Below, one piece after another: positions 1 to 9,714 of a DNA stretch of 64,000 nucleotides (its first letter is position 1; the number at the start of each line of letters is the position of its first letter). Both the position numbers and the translations under genes were made by a program. The stretch is from positions 496,001 through 560,000 of the forward strand of contig NZ_CADFDU010000003.1 in NCBI RefSeq assembly GCF_902833045.1, given 5' to 3'. This stretch comes from Burkholderia sp. BCC0322 (GTDB lineage Bacteria > Pseudomonadota > Gammaproteobacteria > Burkholderiales > Burkholderiaceae). The notes under the pieces were generated by a model. The model was not told the DNA's origin. It saw only the letters and a list, made by a program, of their open reading frames with translations, and ran no database searches.

Positions 1-369
1 CGCAACGACCTCGCGCAATCGAGGATGAAGGCGTTGACGCTGACGCGTGTGAAGCGGCATGTGCTCGAGCACCTGCACGATCCGGAGCTGAACCCGATGA
101 TGATCGAACGGTCGATCGGGATTTCGTCGCGGTACATCAACAAGCTCTTCGAGGCCGAGGAGACGTCGCTGATGCGTTACGTATGGAACCTGCGACTCGA
201 ACGGTGCGCGCAGGATCTCGCGAATCCGCAATGCGTGGCGCTGCGCGTGTCCGACGTCGCATTGCGCTGGGGATTCAACGACATGTCGCATTTCAGCCGC
301 GTGTTTCGCGAGCGGTTTGCGATGTCGCCGCGGGCGTGGCGCGAGCAGGGTGGCAAGCCACGCGCGTAA
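1..369 (+). CDS. AraC-family transcriptional regulator, C-terminal part (cut by window edge)
   Basis: The reading frame is open from base 1 and ends with TAA at 367-369, so only the C-terminal DNA-binding domain is visible. The last ~100 residues contain both helix-turn-helix units of an AraC/XylS domain: a first helix pair around 'MIERSIGISSRYINKLFE' and the second with the family signature 'VALRWGFNDMSHFSRVFRERF'. The sensor or ligand-binding half lies upstream of the window. An internal ATG at 25 could be mistaken for the start, but the frame continues upstream and the domain would be truncated. It converges on the sensor kinase gene, so it is probably unrelated to the efflux operon. The target is unknown. 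Confidence 0.85.
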   Translation, partial: RNDLAQSRMKALTLTRVKRHVLEHLHDPELNPMMIERSIGISSRYINKLFEAEETSLMRYVWNLRLERCAQDLANPQCVALRVSDVALRWGFNDMSHFSRVFRERFAMSPRAWREQGGKPRA

Positions 370-442
370 TGCGTCCCGGGCCGCGTTCGAGGCTGGCAAG
401 CGCCGATCGGAGGCGGCCGGACGTCGACAGGCGCGGCCGCCG

Positions 443-1900
443 TCAATGCAGCGCGCGTGGTGCGTGGGCCGGATGCGAATCGGCCGGCGCGGCCGACTCG
501 GCCGCGTCGCCAGCGCGTAGCGGCCCGCCCGCGCAGGGTTGCGTCGATACCGAGAACCCGAACGTGTTGATGCCGCCCGAGCAGGCGACGAATACGCTGC
601 CGCCGTGCATCTCGGCGACGGCCTTGACGATCGACAGCCCGAGCCCGTGATTCTCCTTGCTGTTCGCGCGGGCTTCCTCGAGCCGGTAGAAGCGCTCGAA
701 CACGTGCGAGCGCCGTGCGGGATCGATCGGCTCACCCGGGTTCGCGACCGACACTTCGACGAGCGTGTCGCGGCGCACGATCGTCACGCTGACCGTCGCG
801 CCGGGCGCCGAATGCTGGATCGCGTTGATCAGCAGGTTCGTCATCGCGCGGCGGAACAGCGACGGATCGACGGCCGCGCGCGCATCGCCGTGCAGCTCGG
901 CGCGCAACTGCGCCTCGTCGAGCGGGATTTCGAGGAAGTCGAGCATGCGCCGCACCTCGTCGGCGAGCGACACGTCCTTCAGGTCGGTCGCACGTTCGCC
1001 GCGGTCGCTGCGCGACAGGAACAGCATGTCGTTGATGATCACGCGCAGCCGCTCGAATTCCTCGAGGTTCGACTGCAGCGTCTGCTGCATCCGGTCGACC
1101 GTGCGGTCGCGGCTGGTCAGCGCGACCTGGGTCTGGCCGATCAGGATGCTGATCGGCGTGCGCAGTTCGTGCGCGACGTCCGCGTTGAACGCCTCGAGCC
1201 GCGCGTAGGTTTGCTGGATGCGGTCGAGCGCACCGTTGAACGATGTGGCGAGATCGCGCAGCTCGGCCGGCAGCGCGTCGGTCTGCAGCCGCTGGCGGCG
1301 GTTCGCGAGGCTGATCGCCGATGCGTCCTGCGATAGCCGGTCGAGCGGCGCGAGCCCGAAGCGGGCCACCGCGCGGCTCAGCAGCAGCGTAATGACCGTC
1401 GCGATCGTGATCAGCCCGGCGAGCGTCCAGCCGAAGCGGCGCAGCATCCGCTGCGTGCGCTCGCACGAGCTGGCGACGACCAGCTTCAGCGTCGGCCGCT
1501 CGCCGTTACCGGCCACCGTGACGGTCTTCGTCATCACGTCGTAGGTGCTGTGGTTCAGCGCATAGCGCTGGAACGCGCCGACCGGCGCGCCGACCGGCAC
1601 GCCGTCGACGGGCGTGCCGAAGCGGAAGTCCGGATTCGCGCTGTCGACCTGGTAGCGCGTGGAGCCGTCGGGCGGTTCGAGATCGGCGAGTTTTTCCTGC
1701 ATGAGACGCCCGCGCATGGCCGTGGTCGCATGCGACACGATCATCTGGGCGACCTTGGTGCGCGTGTCGAGCGTCGCGCGCAGCTCGGCGAACAGCTGGC
1801 GCTCCATCATCACGAACAGCCCGCAGCCCACCAGCGTGAACACGAGCAGCGACACGATGCCGAACATCGCCGAAAGCCGCCGGACGATCGAGCGTTTCAT
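443..1900 (-). CDS. Two-component sensor histidine kinase of the RND efflux operon
   Basis: Membrane sensor kinase of 485 residues, similar in layout to the CusS/IrlS heavy-metal sensor group. TM1 is at about residues 11-32, a periplasmic sensor loop spans ~33-155, TM2 is at ~157-175, followed by a HAMP region (~177-230). The dimerisation/phosphoacceptor motif 'AHELRTP' places the phosphorylated His near residue 244. The ATPase N-box 'NLLINAIQHS' is near 355-364 and the G-box 'GLGLSIVKAVAE' near 418-429. The ATG at 1900 overlaps the TGA of the response regulator (ATGA), so the two are translationally coupled; longer upstream starts would run antisense into the regulator. It presumably phosphorylates the adjacent regulator in response to an envelope or efflux substrate. 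The signal, metal or drug, cannot be read from the sequence. Confidence 0.93.
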   Translation of the reverse strand: MKRSIVRRLSAMFGIVSLLVFTLVGCGLFVMMERQLFAELRATLDTRTKVAQMIVSHATTAMRGRLMQEKLADLEPPDGSTRYQVDSANPDFRFGTPVDGVPVGAPVGAFQRYALNHSTYDVMTKTVTVAGNGERPTLKLVVASSCERTQRMLRRFGWTLAGLITIATVITLLLSRAVARFGLAPLDRLSQDASAISLANRRQRLQTDALPAELRDLATSFNGALDRIQQTYARLEAFNADVAHELRTPISILIGQTQVALTSRDRTVDRMQQTLQSNLEEFERLRVIINDMLFLSRSDRGERATDLKDVSLADEVRRMLDFLEIPLDEAQLRAELHGDARAAVDPSLFRRAMTNLLINAIQHSAPGATVSVTIVRRDTLVEVSVANPGEPIDPARRSHVFERFYRLEEARANSKENHGLGLSIVKAVAEMHGGSVFVACSGGINTFGFSVSTQPCAGGPLRAGDAAESAAPADSHPAHAPRALH

Positions 1901-2592
1901 GCGGGCCTCTCGGTGTCGCCGTCCTCGCGCGCCTCGAGGACGTAGCCCATCCCGCGGATCGTGTGCAGCAGCTTGTCCGTAAACCGGCCGTCGAGTTTCG
2001 CGCGCAGGCGCTTGATCGCCGTCTCGACGACGTTCGCGTTGCTGTCGAAGTTCACGTCCCACACGAGTTCGGCGATGGTCGTCTTCGACAATACTTCGCC
2101 GCTGCGCCGCGCGAGCACGCCGAGTAGCTGGAATTCCTGCGCGGTCAGGTCGAGGCGGGTGCCGTCGCGCGTGGCGCGTCGGCCGATCAGGTCGACGCGC
2201 AGGTCGCCGATCGAGATCAGCGTCGATTCCTGCACGCGTGCGCGGCGCGTCAGCGCGCGCAGCCGCTCGATCAGCTCGAGGAACGAGAACGGCTTGGTGA
2301 GGTAATCGTCGGCGCCGCCGCGCAGCCCGCGCACGCGGTCATCGACGCGGTCGCGCGCGGTCAGCATGATGACGGGCGTCTGCTTCTGCGCACGCAACGC
2401 GCGCAGCACGCCGAAGCCGTCCAGCTTCGGCAGCATCACGTCGAGCACGACCACGTCGTACTCGAATTCGACGGCTTTCCACGCGCCGTCCTCGCCGTCG
2501 AGCGCGGTGTCGACGACCCAGCCTTCCTCGGTCAGGCCGCTCTTCAGGTATTCAACGACTTTCGGTTCGTCTTCGACGATCAGGACTTTCAT
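1897..2592 (-). CDS. OmpR-family response regulator of the RND efflux operon
   Basis: Response regulator of 231 residues. The receiver domain (1-115) carries the acidic pair E7/D8, the phosphoacceptor Asp in 'VVVLDVMLPKLDGFG' (D51), T78 in 'MLTARD' and K100 in 'DYLTKPFSF'. A winged-helix DNA-binding domain of the OmpR/PhoB type occupies ~125-225, with 'VWDVNFDSNANVVETAIKRL' typical of the CusR/IrlR/CopR group. ATG 2592 is chosen because the receiver domain begins exactly there. The kinase gene overlaps its stop by 4 bp. Lying fourth in an operon behind the pump genes, it probably autoregulates the whole unit. Its operator is expected upstream of 8562. Confidence 0.95.
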   Translation of the reverse strand: MKVLIVEDEPKVVEYLKSGLTEEGWVVDTALDGEDGAWKAVEFEYDVVVLDVMLPKLDGFGVLRALRAQKQTPVIMLTARDRVDDRVRGLRGGADDYLTKPFSFLELIERLRALTRRARVQESTLISIGDLRVDLIGRRATRDGTRLDLTAQEFQLLGVLARRSGEVLSKTTIAELVWDVNFDSNANVVETAIKRLRAKLDGRFTDKLLHTIRGMGYVLEAREDGDTERPA

Positions 2593-2620
2593 GTTCGAAT
2601 CCGTTGTCCGGTCAATCCGG

Positions 2621-4132
2621 TTAAGGGCTCGGGCGCGCCGGGGCTGCGGTGGCGACCTCGGCCGGCGCGGGGCCGCCCGCGGCATGGCCATCCCAGCCGC
2701 CGCCCAGCGCCTTCGCGAGAAACACGACGAGCGCCGCGCGCTGGCCCTGGATCTGCACGGCCTGCCGCTCGCTGGTCAGCAACTGCTGCTCGGCCGTCAG
2801 CACGTCGATGAACGGCGTCAGGCCGCCCGCGTAGCGATCCTGCGCGAGCGACACGAGCTTGCGCGCGTCGTCGACGGCCGCGGCGGCCTGCTGCGCGGCG
2901 TCGGCGAGCACCGACAATCCCGTGACCGCATTCTGCACCTCCTGGAAGGCGGTGAGCACGGTCTGCCGGTAGCTGGCCTGCGCGGCGACGTAACCGGCCT
3001 GCGCGAAATCGACGCCGGCCTTCAGCTTGCCGCCTTCGAACAGCGGCTGGCTGAGCGACCCGCCGACCGACCACAGCAACGCCGGCACGGTGAACAGGCC
3101 CGCAAAGCGTGTCGCATCCCAGCCGATATCGGGCGACAGCACGATGCGCGGGAAATAGGCGGCGCGCGCGACGCCGATCTGCGCATTCGCGGCGGCCATC
3201 GCGCGCTCGGCCGACGCGACGTCGGGGCGCCGCTGCAGCACGTCGCTCGGCAGGCCGGCCGGCAGCGCCGGCGCGTTGATCGGCACGACGCGCGGCGCGA
3301 TCGAGAAGGCGGGGGCCGGCGTGCCGACCAGCGTCGCGATCGCGGTTTCGACCTGCACGCGCTGCTGCAGCAGCAACTGCGCCTGCGTGCGTGTCGCGTC
3401 GAGCTGTGCGCGCTGCTGCAGCAGGTCGAGGCCCGACACCGCGCCGAGGTCGTGGCGCGCGCTCACGTAGTCGAGCGCCTTCTGCTGCAAGTCGATCGAG
3501 CGCCTGACGACGTCGATCTCGGTATCGAATTCACGCAGCGCGAAATAGCTCGATGCGAGATCGGCGGTCAGCACCAGGCGTGCGTTCGCGAAATCGTCAC
3601 CGGCCTGCTCGGTGGTCGCCTGCGCGGACTCGACGCTGCGGCGTACCCGGCCGAACAGGTCGAGCTCGTAGCTGACGGCCGCGCCGACCTGGACGTCGTT
3701 CTGCACGGTCGACATGCTCTGCGTCGCGTAGTTGGTCTGCGGCCGGTCGGCCGAGATCTTGAAGCGCTGGCCGCTCGCGGTCAGGCCGACGGCCGGATAC
3801 TGCGCCGAGGCGACCGACGCGAGCGTCGCCTTCGCCTGGTCGTAGCGCGCGGCGACGGCCTTCAGGTTCTGGTTGTTGCGCAGCGCTTCGGTTTCCAGCG
3901 CATCGAGCTGCGGATCGCCGAACGCGGTCCACCATGCCGGATCGAGCGGCGCGCGGGCTGGCGCGGCCGGATGCCAGTAGGAATCCGCCGGGTCGAGCCG
4001 CCACGCGGCCGGCGTGTCGACGTCGGGCCGCTTGTAATCGGGGCCGACCGTACAGCCGGCGAGGGCCGCCGCAAGCGCAACGGCGGTGGCGGAGACGGCG
4101 GCAGGCCGCCGACGGATGCGCATCGCGATCAC
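2621..4132 (-). CDS. NodT/OprM-family outer-membrane efflux lipoprotein
   Basis: Outer-membrane channel of a tripartite RND pump, 503 residues from a GTG start (500 from ATG 4123). A lipoprotein signal ends in 'LAAALAGC' with the lipidated Cys near residue 27, followed by the family hallmark 'GPDYKRP'. Two OEP repeats cover the rest, with long alpha-helical barrel segments rich in Gln/Ala and the conserved 'YELDLFGR' and 'QPLFEGGKLKAGVDFAQ' motifs. The GTG at 4132 overlaps the stop of the membrane fusion protein gene (GTGA), which favours coupled translation from GTG; ATG 4123 is the alternative. It should dock with the fusion protein encoded just upstream in the operon. Confidence 0.94.
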   Translation of the reverse strand: MIAMRIRRRPAAVSATAVALAAALAGCTVGPDYKRPDVDTPAAWRLDPADSYWHPAAPARAPLDPAWWTAFGDPQLDALETEALRNNQNLKAVAARYDQAKATLASVASAQYPAVGLTASGQRFKISADRPQTNYATQSMSTVQNDVQVGAAVSYELDLFGRVRRSVESAQATTEQAGDDFANARLVLTADLASSYFALREFDTEIDVVRRSIDLQQKALDYVSARHDLGAVSGLDLLQQRAQLDATRTQAQLLLQQRVQVETAIATLVGTPAPAFSIAPRVVPINAPALPAGLPSDVLQRRPDVASAERAMAAANAQIGVARAAYFPRIVLSPDIGWDATRFAGLFTVPALLWSVGGSLSQPLFEGGKLKAGVDFAQAGYVAAQASYRQTVLTAFQEVQNAVTGLSVLADAAQQAAAAVDDARKLVSLAQDRYAGGLTPFIDVLTAEQQLLTSERQAVQIQGQRAALVVFLAKALGGGWDGHAAGGPAPAEVATAAPARPSP

Positions 4133-5358
4133 GACTTCGCCTCCGCGGCGCCGGATGCCGGTTTCGCGGCCGGCGTCGCGACGATCACCGGGTCGCCGTT
4201 GGCGAGCGCGTCGCTCGGGTTCGTGACGAGGCGGTCATTCGGCGTGAGCGGGCCGTCGACTTCGAGCGTCTGCCCGATGGTGCGCACGACCGTCACCTGT
4301 TTCAGGCGCACCTGGCCATTCGCGTCGACGGTCGCGACCGTCGGGCCTTCGGCGCGGAACAGCAACGTATTGGCCGGCACCTGAAGGCGGCCGACCGGCG
4401 TCATCGGCAGCGTGGACTGCACATACGCGCCGGGCAGCAGCTTGCCGTCCGGGTTCGGCAGCGTGATCTCGATCTGCAGCGAGCGCGTCGCGACGTCGAT
4501 CGCCTCCGACGTGCGCGTGATCGTGCCGTCGAAGGTCCGGCCCGGCAGCTCGGCCTGCGCGACGCTCACGTGCTGGCCGACCTTGACCTGCTGCGCATAC
4601 GCCTGCGGCACCTGCACGTAGAGGCGCAGCCGGTCGGCCTGCACGACCGTGAACAGCGAGCGTCCGGCGTTGCCGGAGCTGACGAGATCGCCCACGTCGA
4701 CGTTGCGCTGCGTGACGATCCCGTCGATCGGCGAGACGATCCGCTGGAAGCCTTTCAGCTCGGTGAGGCGGCGCATGTTCGCATCGGCCGCGGCGAGGTT
4801 CGCGGTGCCCTGGTTGAACGCGCCTTGCCGGTCGTCGAGTTCCTGCTGCGAGACGGCATCGCGCTGGCGCAACTGCTGCGCACGGTCGAACGATGTCTTC
4901 GCGAGTGCGAGCGCGGCTTGCGCCTGCTGGCGCTGGGCGGTGGCCTGCGCGAGTTCCTGGTTCAGCTCGGGCGTGTCGAGTTCGGCGAGCAATTGCCCCT
5001 GCTTCACGTGCGCGCCGATGTCGGCCTGCCAGCGCAGCACGTAGCCGCTCGCGCGGGCATAGATCGGCGCCTCGACGAAGCCGCGCAGCGTGCCGGGCAG
5101 CGTCAGCTTGCCGCCGGTGGCCGCATCGACCGGATGCGCGACGCTCACGTACTGGCGCGTGTTCTGTTCGGCAACCGCGTCGAGCCGGTTGCGGTTCAGC
5201 ACGTTGACGACCACCGTGCGCGCGGCGCCGGCGGCCAGCAGCACGCCGATCACGATCAGGACGATCTTCCCGCGTCGCGACACCGACGTGCGCGTCGGCA
5301 GGTGCATGCCGCGTTCGTCCACCTGGATGCCGACGGAGCTGTGATGTTTCTCTTCCAT
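4129..5358 (-). CDS. RND efflux membrane fusion protein (HlyD/AcrA family)
   Basis: Periplasmic adaptor of 409 residues from ATG 5358; a TTG 12 bases upstream is less likely. There is no cleavable signal: a charged cytosolic tail of ~30 residues precedes a single TM anchor (about 31-47). A beta-barrel/lipoyl half-motif follows ('ARASGYVLRW', ~101-110), then a Gln/Ala-rich coiled-coil hairpin (~130-190) and the second lipoyl half 'IVSPIDGIVTQRNVDVGD'. This order is that of MdtA/AcrA-type adaptors, with an unusually long polar N-terminal tail. It links the inner-membrane permease (36 bp upstream in the operon) to the OprM-like channel. Confidence 0.94.
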   Translation of the reverse strand: MEEKHHSSVGIQVDERGMHLPTRTSVSRRGKIVLIVIGVLLAAGAARTVVVNVLNRNRLDAVAEQNTRQYVSVAHPVDAATGGKLTLPGTLRGFVEAPIYARASGYVLRWQADIGAHVKQGQLLAELDTPELNQELAQATAQRQQAQAALALAKTSFDRAQQLRQRDAVSQQELDDRQGAFNQGTANLAAADANMRRLTELKGFQRIVSPIDGIVTQRNVDVGDLVSSGNAGRSLFTVVQADRLRLYVQVPQAYAQQVKVGQHVSVAQAELPGRTFDGTITRTSEAIDVATRSLQIEITLPNPDGKLLPGAYVQSTLPMTPVGRLQVPANTLLFRAEGPTVATVDANGQVRLKQVTVVRTIGQTLEVDGPLTPNDRLVTNPSDALANGDPVIVATPAAKPASGAAEAKS

Positions 5359-5394
5359 GAATTCAACCAAATCAACCGGGTAGTGGAACGAAAG

Positions 5395-8300
5395 TCAGTG
5401 TCCGGCCTGGCGCGCACGCCGGCGGGCCAGCCGCGCATGCACGCCGCCGAACACGAGCGGCACGAACAGCAAGGTCGAAACGGTCGCGAACAGCAGCCCG
5501 CCGATCACCGCGCGGCCGAGTGGCGCATTCTGCTCGGCGCCTTCGCCGAGACCGAGCGCCATCGGCACCATCCCGATGATCATCGCGAGCGCCGTCATCA
5601 GCACCGGCCGGATCCGCGTCGCGCCTGCTTCCAGCGCGGCCGTGAGCGGCGGCGCGCCGGCCTCGAGGCGCTGCCGCGCGAACGACACGACCAGAATGCT
5701 GTTCGCGGTCGCGACACCCACCGTCATGATCGCGCCCGTCAGGGCCGGTACGCTCAGGTGCGTGCCGGTGATGAACAGCATCCACACGATGCCGGCGAGC
5801 GCGGCCGGCATCGCGCTGATGATGATCAGCGGGTCGAGCCACGACTGGAAATTGACGACGATCAGCAGGTAGACGAGCACGATCGCCATCGCGACGCCCG
5901 CGCCGAGGCCGAGATACGACGTGCGCATCGTCTCGACCTGGCCGCGCATCGTCAGCTCGGTGCCGCGCGGCAGCGTCGCGCGCGCGTCGGACACGATGCG
6001 GTCGATCTCGCCCGCGACCGCGCCGAGATCGCGGCCTTCGACGCTGACGTACACGTCGATCGCCGGGCGGATGTTGTAGTGCGTGATCGCGGCCGGGTTC
6101 GCGGTGCTGCGCACCTGCACGAGGTTGCCGAGCAGTTGCAGCGGCATGCCCGTGCGGCCGCTTGCCGAGATCGGCGTGCCGAGCAGGTCGTCGACCGACG
6201 AGATGCTGTATTGCGGGGTCTGGATCTGCAGCGGGTACTGGACACCGGTGCGCGGGTTGATCCAGAACGACGGCGTCGTCTGCGAACTGCCGGACAGCGA
6301 AATCAGCATGTTCTGCGCGACGTTCTGCGCGGAGAGGTTGAGCTGCTGCATGCGCGTACGGTCCATGTCGGCCAGCAGGGTCGGCTCGTCGTTGCGTTGC
6401 AGCACGTGCACGTCGACGGCGCCGGGGATTTGCCTGAACTTTTTCATCAGGCTGCTCGCGATAGTCATGTTACTCGCGAGATCGTTGCCGAGCACCTGCA
6501 GGTCGATCGCGGCCGGTTGGCCGAAGTTGAGGATCTGCGTGATGATGTCCGACGGCTGGAAGAAGAACTCGACGCCCGGGAAACGCTCGGGCAGCACCGT
6601 GCGCAGCGCCTGCACGTAGTGCTGGGTCGGGCGGTGGCCGGGCTTCAGCGCGATCAGCAGCTCGCCGTCGAGCGTGCCGATCGTGCCCGCGTTGCTGTAC
6701 GACAGGTTGATGCCGCTCACCGGCAGGCCGAGGTTGTCGACGATTGCGCCGAGTTCGTCGGGCGGCACGGTTTCGCGGATCACGCGCTCGACCTGGTCGG
6801 CGAGGCGCGCGGTTTCCTCGATCCGGTAGCCGGTCGGCGCGCGCATGTGCAGCCGGATGTTGCCCGAATCCGCATTCGGGAAGAAATCGCGGCCGAGCAC
6901 GAACACGAGGCCTGTCGACAGCACGCAGAAGCCGAGGAAGCACATCGCGTAGAAGCGGCGGCGCACCAGCAGGATGCTGAGCAGCACGATGTACCACGCG
7001 CGCAGCCGCTCGAACGCGTCGTTGAACGCGTGATGGATGCGCGCGAAACGCGACGTCGCGTGATCGGGGCCGGTGCTCGCCTGCTGCGGGCGGAACAGCA
7101 GCATCGCGAGCGTCGGCACCAGCGTGCGCGACAGCACGTACGACGCGAGCATCGCGAACACGACGGCTTCAGCGAGCGGCACGAACAGGTAGCGCGCGAC
7201 GCCCGTCAGGAAGAACATCGGCACGAACACGATGCAGATGCACAGCGTCGACACAAATGCGGGCACCGCGATCTCGCCCGCGCCCTCGAGGATCGCGTCG
7301 TGCAGGTCGGTACCGAGATGCAGGTGCCGCTCGATGTTCTCGATCGTGACGGTCGCGTCGTCCACCAGAATCCCGACCGCGAGCGCGAGCCCGCCGAGCG
7401 TCATGATGTTGATGGTCTCGCCGAGCGCGGACAGCGCGATCAGCGACGTGAAGATCGACAGCGGGATCGAGATCGCGATGATCAGCGTGCTGCGCCAGTT
7501 GCCGAGGAACAGCAGGATCATCATCGCGGTCAGCACGGCGGCGATCAGTGCCTCGTGAATCACGCCCTGGACGGCCGCGTTGACGAACACCGACTGGTCG
7601 AACAGCGGCGTGATCGTGAGCCCTTCGGGCAGCGTCGGGATCACCTTCGGCAGCAGCGCCTTCAGGTCCGACACGACCTTGAGCGTCGACGCATCGCCGC
7701 TTTTCAGGATCGAGATGAGCACGCCGCGCTGGCCGTTCTGGCGCACGACGTTGGTCTGCGGCGCGAAGCCGTCGCGGACCGAAGCCACCTCGCGCAGGTA
7801 GGTCGTCGCGCCGTTGACGGTCTGGACCGGCAGGTTGTTGATGTCGGCGACGGTGTCGGCCGACGCGTTCGTGTCGATCCGGTATTCGGTCTGGCCCATC
7901 TTCGCGGTGCCGGTCGGCAGCACGAGGTTCTGCGCGTTCACCGCGTTGACGATGTCGGCGGGCGTGAGCCCCTTCGAGAGCAGCGCCTGCGGATCGAGGT
8001 CGATCGCGACCACGCGTGTGCGGCCGCCGTACGGGAACGGAATCTGCGCGCCCGGCACCGTGATCAGCTGCGGGCGCAGGAAGTTGAGCGCGATGTCGGC
8101 GAGCGACTGTTCGCTGAGCGTCTGGCTCGACAGCCCGAGCTGGATCACCGGAATGCTCGACGCCGAATAGGTGATCACGAGCGGCGGCGTCGCGCCTTGC
8201 GGCATCTGCCGCACGATCGCCTGCGCGGACGAGACCGTCTGCGCGATCGCCGTCTGCACGTTCGCGCCCGGTTGCAGGAACACCTTCACGACCGCGATGC

Positions 8301-8562
8301 CGGGCAGCGACGTCGATTCGACGTGCTGGATGTTGTTGACGGTCGTCGTCAGGATCCGCTCGTGCACGGACGTGATGCGGTTCGTCATCTCGGTCGCGGA
8401 GAAGCCGCTGTAATTCCAGATGACGCTGATCACGGGAATGTTGATCGCGGGCAGCACGTCGACCGGCGTGCGCATCAGCGCAAGCGGGGTGGCCAGCACG
8501 ATCATGATGGCCATGACGATGAACGTGTAGGGGCGCCTGAGCGCGAGATTGACGATCCACAT
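5395..8562 (-). CDS. RND-family efflux permease (inner-membrane pump)
   Basis: Proton-driven resistance-nodulation-division transporter of 1055 residues, full length for the AcrB/MdtB family. It starts with 'MWIVNLALRRPYTFIVMAIM', the first transmembrane helix. A large periplasmic loop follows, then the TM4 proton-relay pair Asp-Asp in 'AVGILVDDATVTIENIERH', a second loop, and TM8-12. The double acidic pair and the non-MexB-like N-terminus suggest the HAE1-like subgroup of multidrug/organic-substrate pumps rather than CzcA/CusA metal pumps, although the linked kinase resembles metal sensors. It is the first gene of a five-gene minus-strand operon (permease, adaptor, channel, regulator, kinase), so the promoter lies in 8563-8790. 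Confidence 0.95.
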   Translation of the reverse strand: MWIVNLALRRPYTFIVMAIMIVLATPLALMRTPVDVLPAINIPVISVIWNYSGFSATEMTNRITSVHERILTTTVNNIQHVESTSLPGIAVVKVFLQPGANVQTAIAQTVSSAQAIVRQMPQGATPPLVITYSASSIPVIQLGLSSQTLSEQSLADIALNFLRPQLITVPGAQIPFPYGGRTRVVAIDLDPQALLSKGLTPADIVNAVNAQNLVLPTGTAKMGQTEYRIDTNASADTVADINNLPVQTVNGATTYLREVASVRDGFAPQTNVVRQNGQRGVLISILKSGDASTLKVVSDLKALLPKVIPTLPEGLTITPLFDQSVFVNAAVQGVIHEALIAAVLTAMMILLFLGNWRSTLIIAISIPLSIFTSLIALSALGETINIMTLGGLALAVGILVDDATVTIENIERHLHLGTDLHDAILEGAGEIAVPAFVSTLCICIVFVPMFFLTGVARYLFVPLAEAVVFAMLASYVLSRTLVPTLAMLLFRPQQASTGPDHATSRFARIHHAFNDAFERLRAWYIVLLSILLVRRRFYAMCFLGFCVLSTGLVFVLGRDFFPNADSGNIRLHMRAPTGYRIEETARLADQVERVIRETVPPDELGAIVDNLGLPVSGINLSYSNAGTIGTLDGELLIALKPGHRPTQHYVQALRTVLPERFPGVEFFFQPSDIITQILNFGQPAAIDLQVLGNDLASNMTIASSLMKKFRQIPGAVDVHVLQRNDEPTLLADMDRTRMQQLNLSAQNVAQNMLISLSGSSQTTPSFWINPRTGVQYPLQIQTPQYSISSVDDLLGTPISASGRTGMPLQLLGNLVQVRSTANPAAITHYNIRPAIDVYVSVEGRDLGAVAGEIDRIVSDARATLPRGTELTMRGQVETMRTSYLGLGAGVAMAIVLVYLLIVVNFQSWLDPLIIISAMPAALAGIVWMLFITGTHLSVPALTGAIMTVGVATANSILVVSFARQRLEAGAPPLTAALEAGATRIRPVLMTALAMIIGMVPMALGLGEGAEQNAPLGRAVIGGLLFATVSTLLFVPLVFGGVHARLARRRARQAGH

Positions 8563-8790
8563 GGAGGCGGCGGGACAGGCGGTGATCAGGCGTGGGTAAA
8601 TGGAACCCGAATGATAGGCGTCGGCGTGGAACGGGTTACTGTCGCGAAACTGGCGGAATTGTCAGGTTGGGGCGCGGCGGCCGATTGCCGATTCGGCAGA
8701 GGAAACGCCGCGCGGCGCAGCGGCCGGAAAACGGCCGCGATACCGGACGGGCGTGCTGCGTCGGCGGCGATTCCGTTCATCGGTCCGCGC

Positions 8791-9546
8791 TCAGATCTGC
8801 TCCATCCCGACGCGCGCGAGCGCACCGAGATCGACGACGTCGATCTGGTTGTACGCGAGCCGTAGCGCGCCGAGCTTCTCGAGCTGCTGCAGCGCCTGGT
8901 TGATCCGTTGCCGCGATACGCCGACGAGCATCCCCAGTTCCTCCTGCGAGATCGACAGCGACGGGCCGGTGTCCGGGTACAGGTCGGGGTTGAAAAGCTG
9001 CGCGAGCGACTGCGCGACGCGTGCGTCGACGTCCAGCAGCCGGCTGTTCTGGATCGACGCGATGAATTCGCCCATCCGGTTGTTCAACTGGTGGATCACG
9101 AAGCGCGTGAACGGCAGGCTCGTGTCGAGCAGCGCATGGAACGTGTCGACCGGCACGAACAGCACGGTCGAGCGCTGGATCGCGACGACCTCGTACTTGC
9201 GCAGCTCGCGCTTGATCACGCTGCCTTCGCCGAACCAGCCGCCCGACGGCACGCCGGAGAACGTGCAGCCGCGCCCCGACGCATTGAAGATGGCGAGCTT
9301 CAGCAGCCCGCGGTGCACGCCGATCCAGTATTCGGATGGCGCGAGCCGATGGGCGATCACGGCGCCGGCCTCGCACTGCTCGACGTGCGACTGCGCGAGC
9401 ACGAGCGCCTGGTGCTCGGGCGCGAGCGTGCGGAACCACGCGCACTGGCCGAACAGCGTGGCGAGCGCCGGCAGCCGGCCCGGTTCGGCAAGGGCATCGG
9501 CCGGGTCGGCGGGCGCGTCGGGCGGTGTGGCGAGTGGGTCGTGCAT
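8791..9546 (-). CDS. Crp/Fnr-family transcriptional regulator
   Basis: Regulator of 251 residues. A cyclic-nucleotide-binding-like jelly roll covers ~40-155 ('GVPSGGWFGEGSVIK' in the phosphate-binding-cassette position). A dimerisation helix follows, then a winged helix ~185-245 with the recognition-helix region 'ELGMLVGVSRQRINQALQQL'. There is no N-terminal Cys cluster of the Fnr type, so it is not an oxygen-sensing Fe-S Fnr. ATG 9546 is chosen because it opens the domain; the frame continues upstream only as antisense to the ligase gene. It is divergent from the acyl-CoA ligase with 168 bp between starts, so control of that gene is likely. The effector is unknown. Confidence 0.9.
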   Translation of the reverse strand: MHDPLATPPDAPADPADALAEPGRLPALATLFGQCAWFRTLAPEHQALVLAQSHVEQCEAGAVIAHRLAPSEYWIGVHRGLLKLAIFNASGRGCTFSGVPSGGWFGEGSVIKRELRKYEVVAIQRSTVLFVPVDTFHALLDTSLPFTRFVIHQLNNRMGEFIASIQNSRLLDVDARVAQSLAQLFNPDLYPDTGPSLSISQEELGMLVGVSRQRINQALQQLEKLGALRLAYNQIDVVDLGALARVGMEQI

Positions 9547-9714
9547 GGGTGCGGGTTTGCGAGGATAGGGATAACGCGCAGCGCGTGACGGGCACTCTGT
9601 CGTTTCGATGACAGACGGCTCACAATAGCGCCCGTTAGGCTGTCGGCAATTGAACCACATCAAAACGATTCGGGGTGGATGCGCCCCGGTCGACAGGACA
9701 CGGGAGACAGGATC

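Noticed and set aside
3934-8865. Plus-strand open frame of about 1640 codons opposite the RND genes
   Set aside because: It is rich in Arg/His/Asp/Gln repeats with no domain and mirrors the codon bias of the well-supported genes on the minus strand. A GC-rich shadow.
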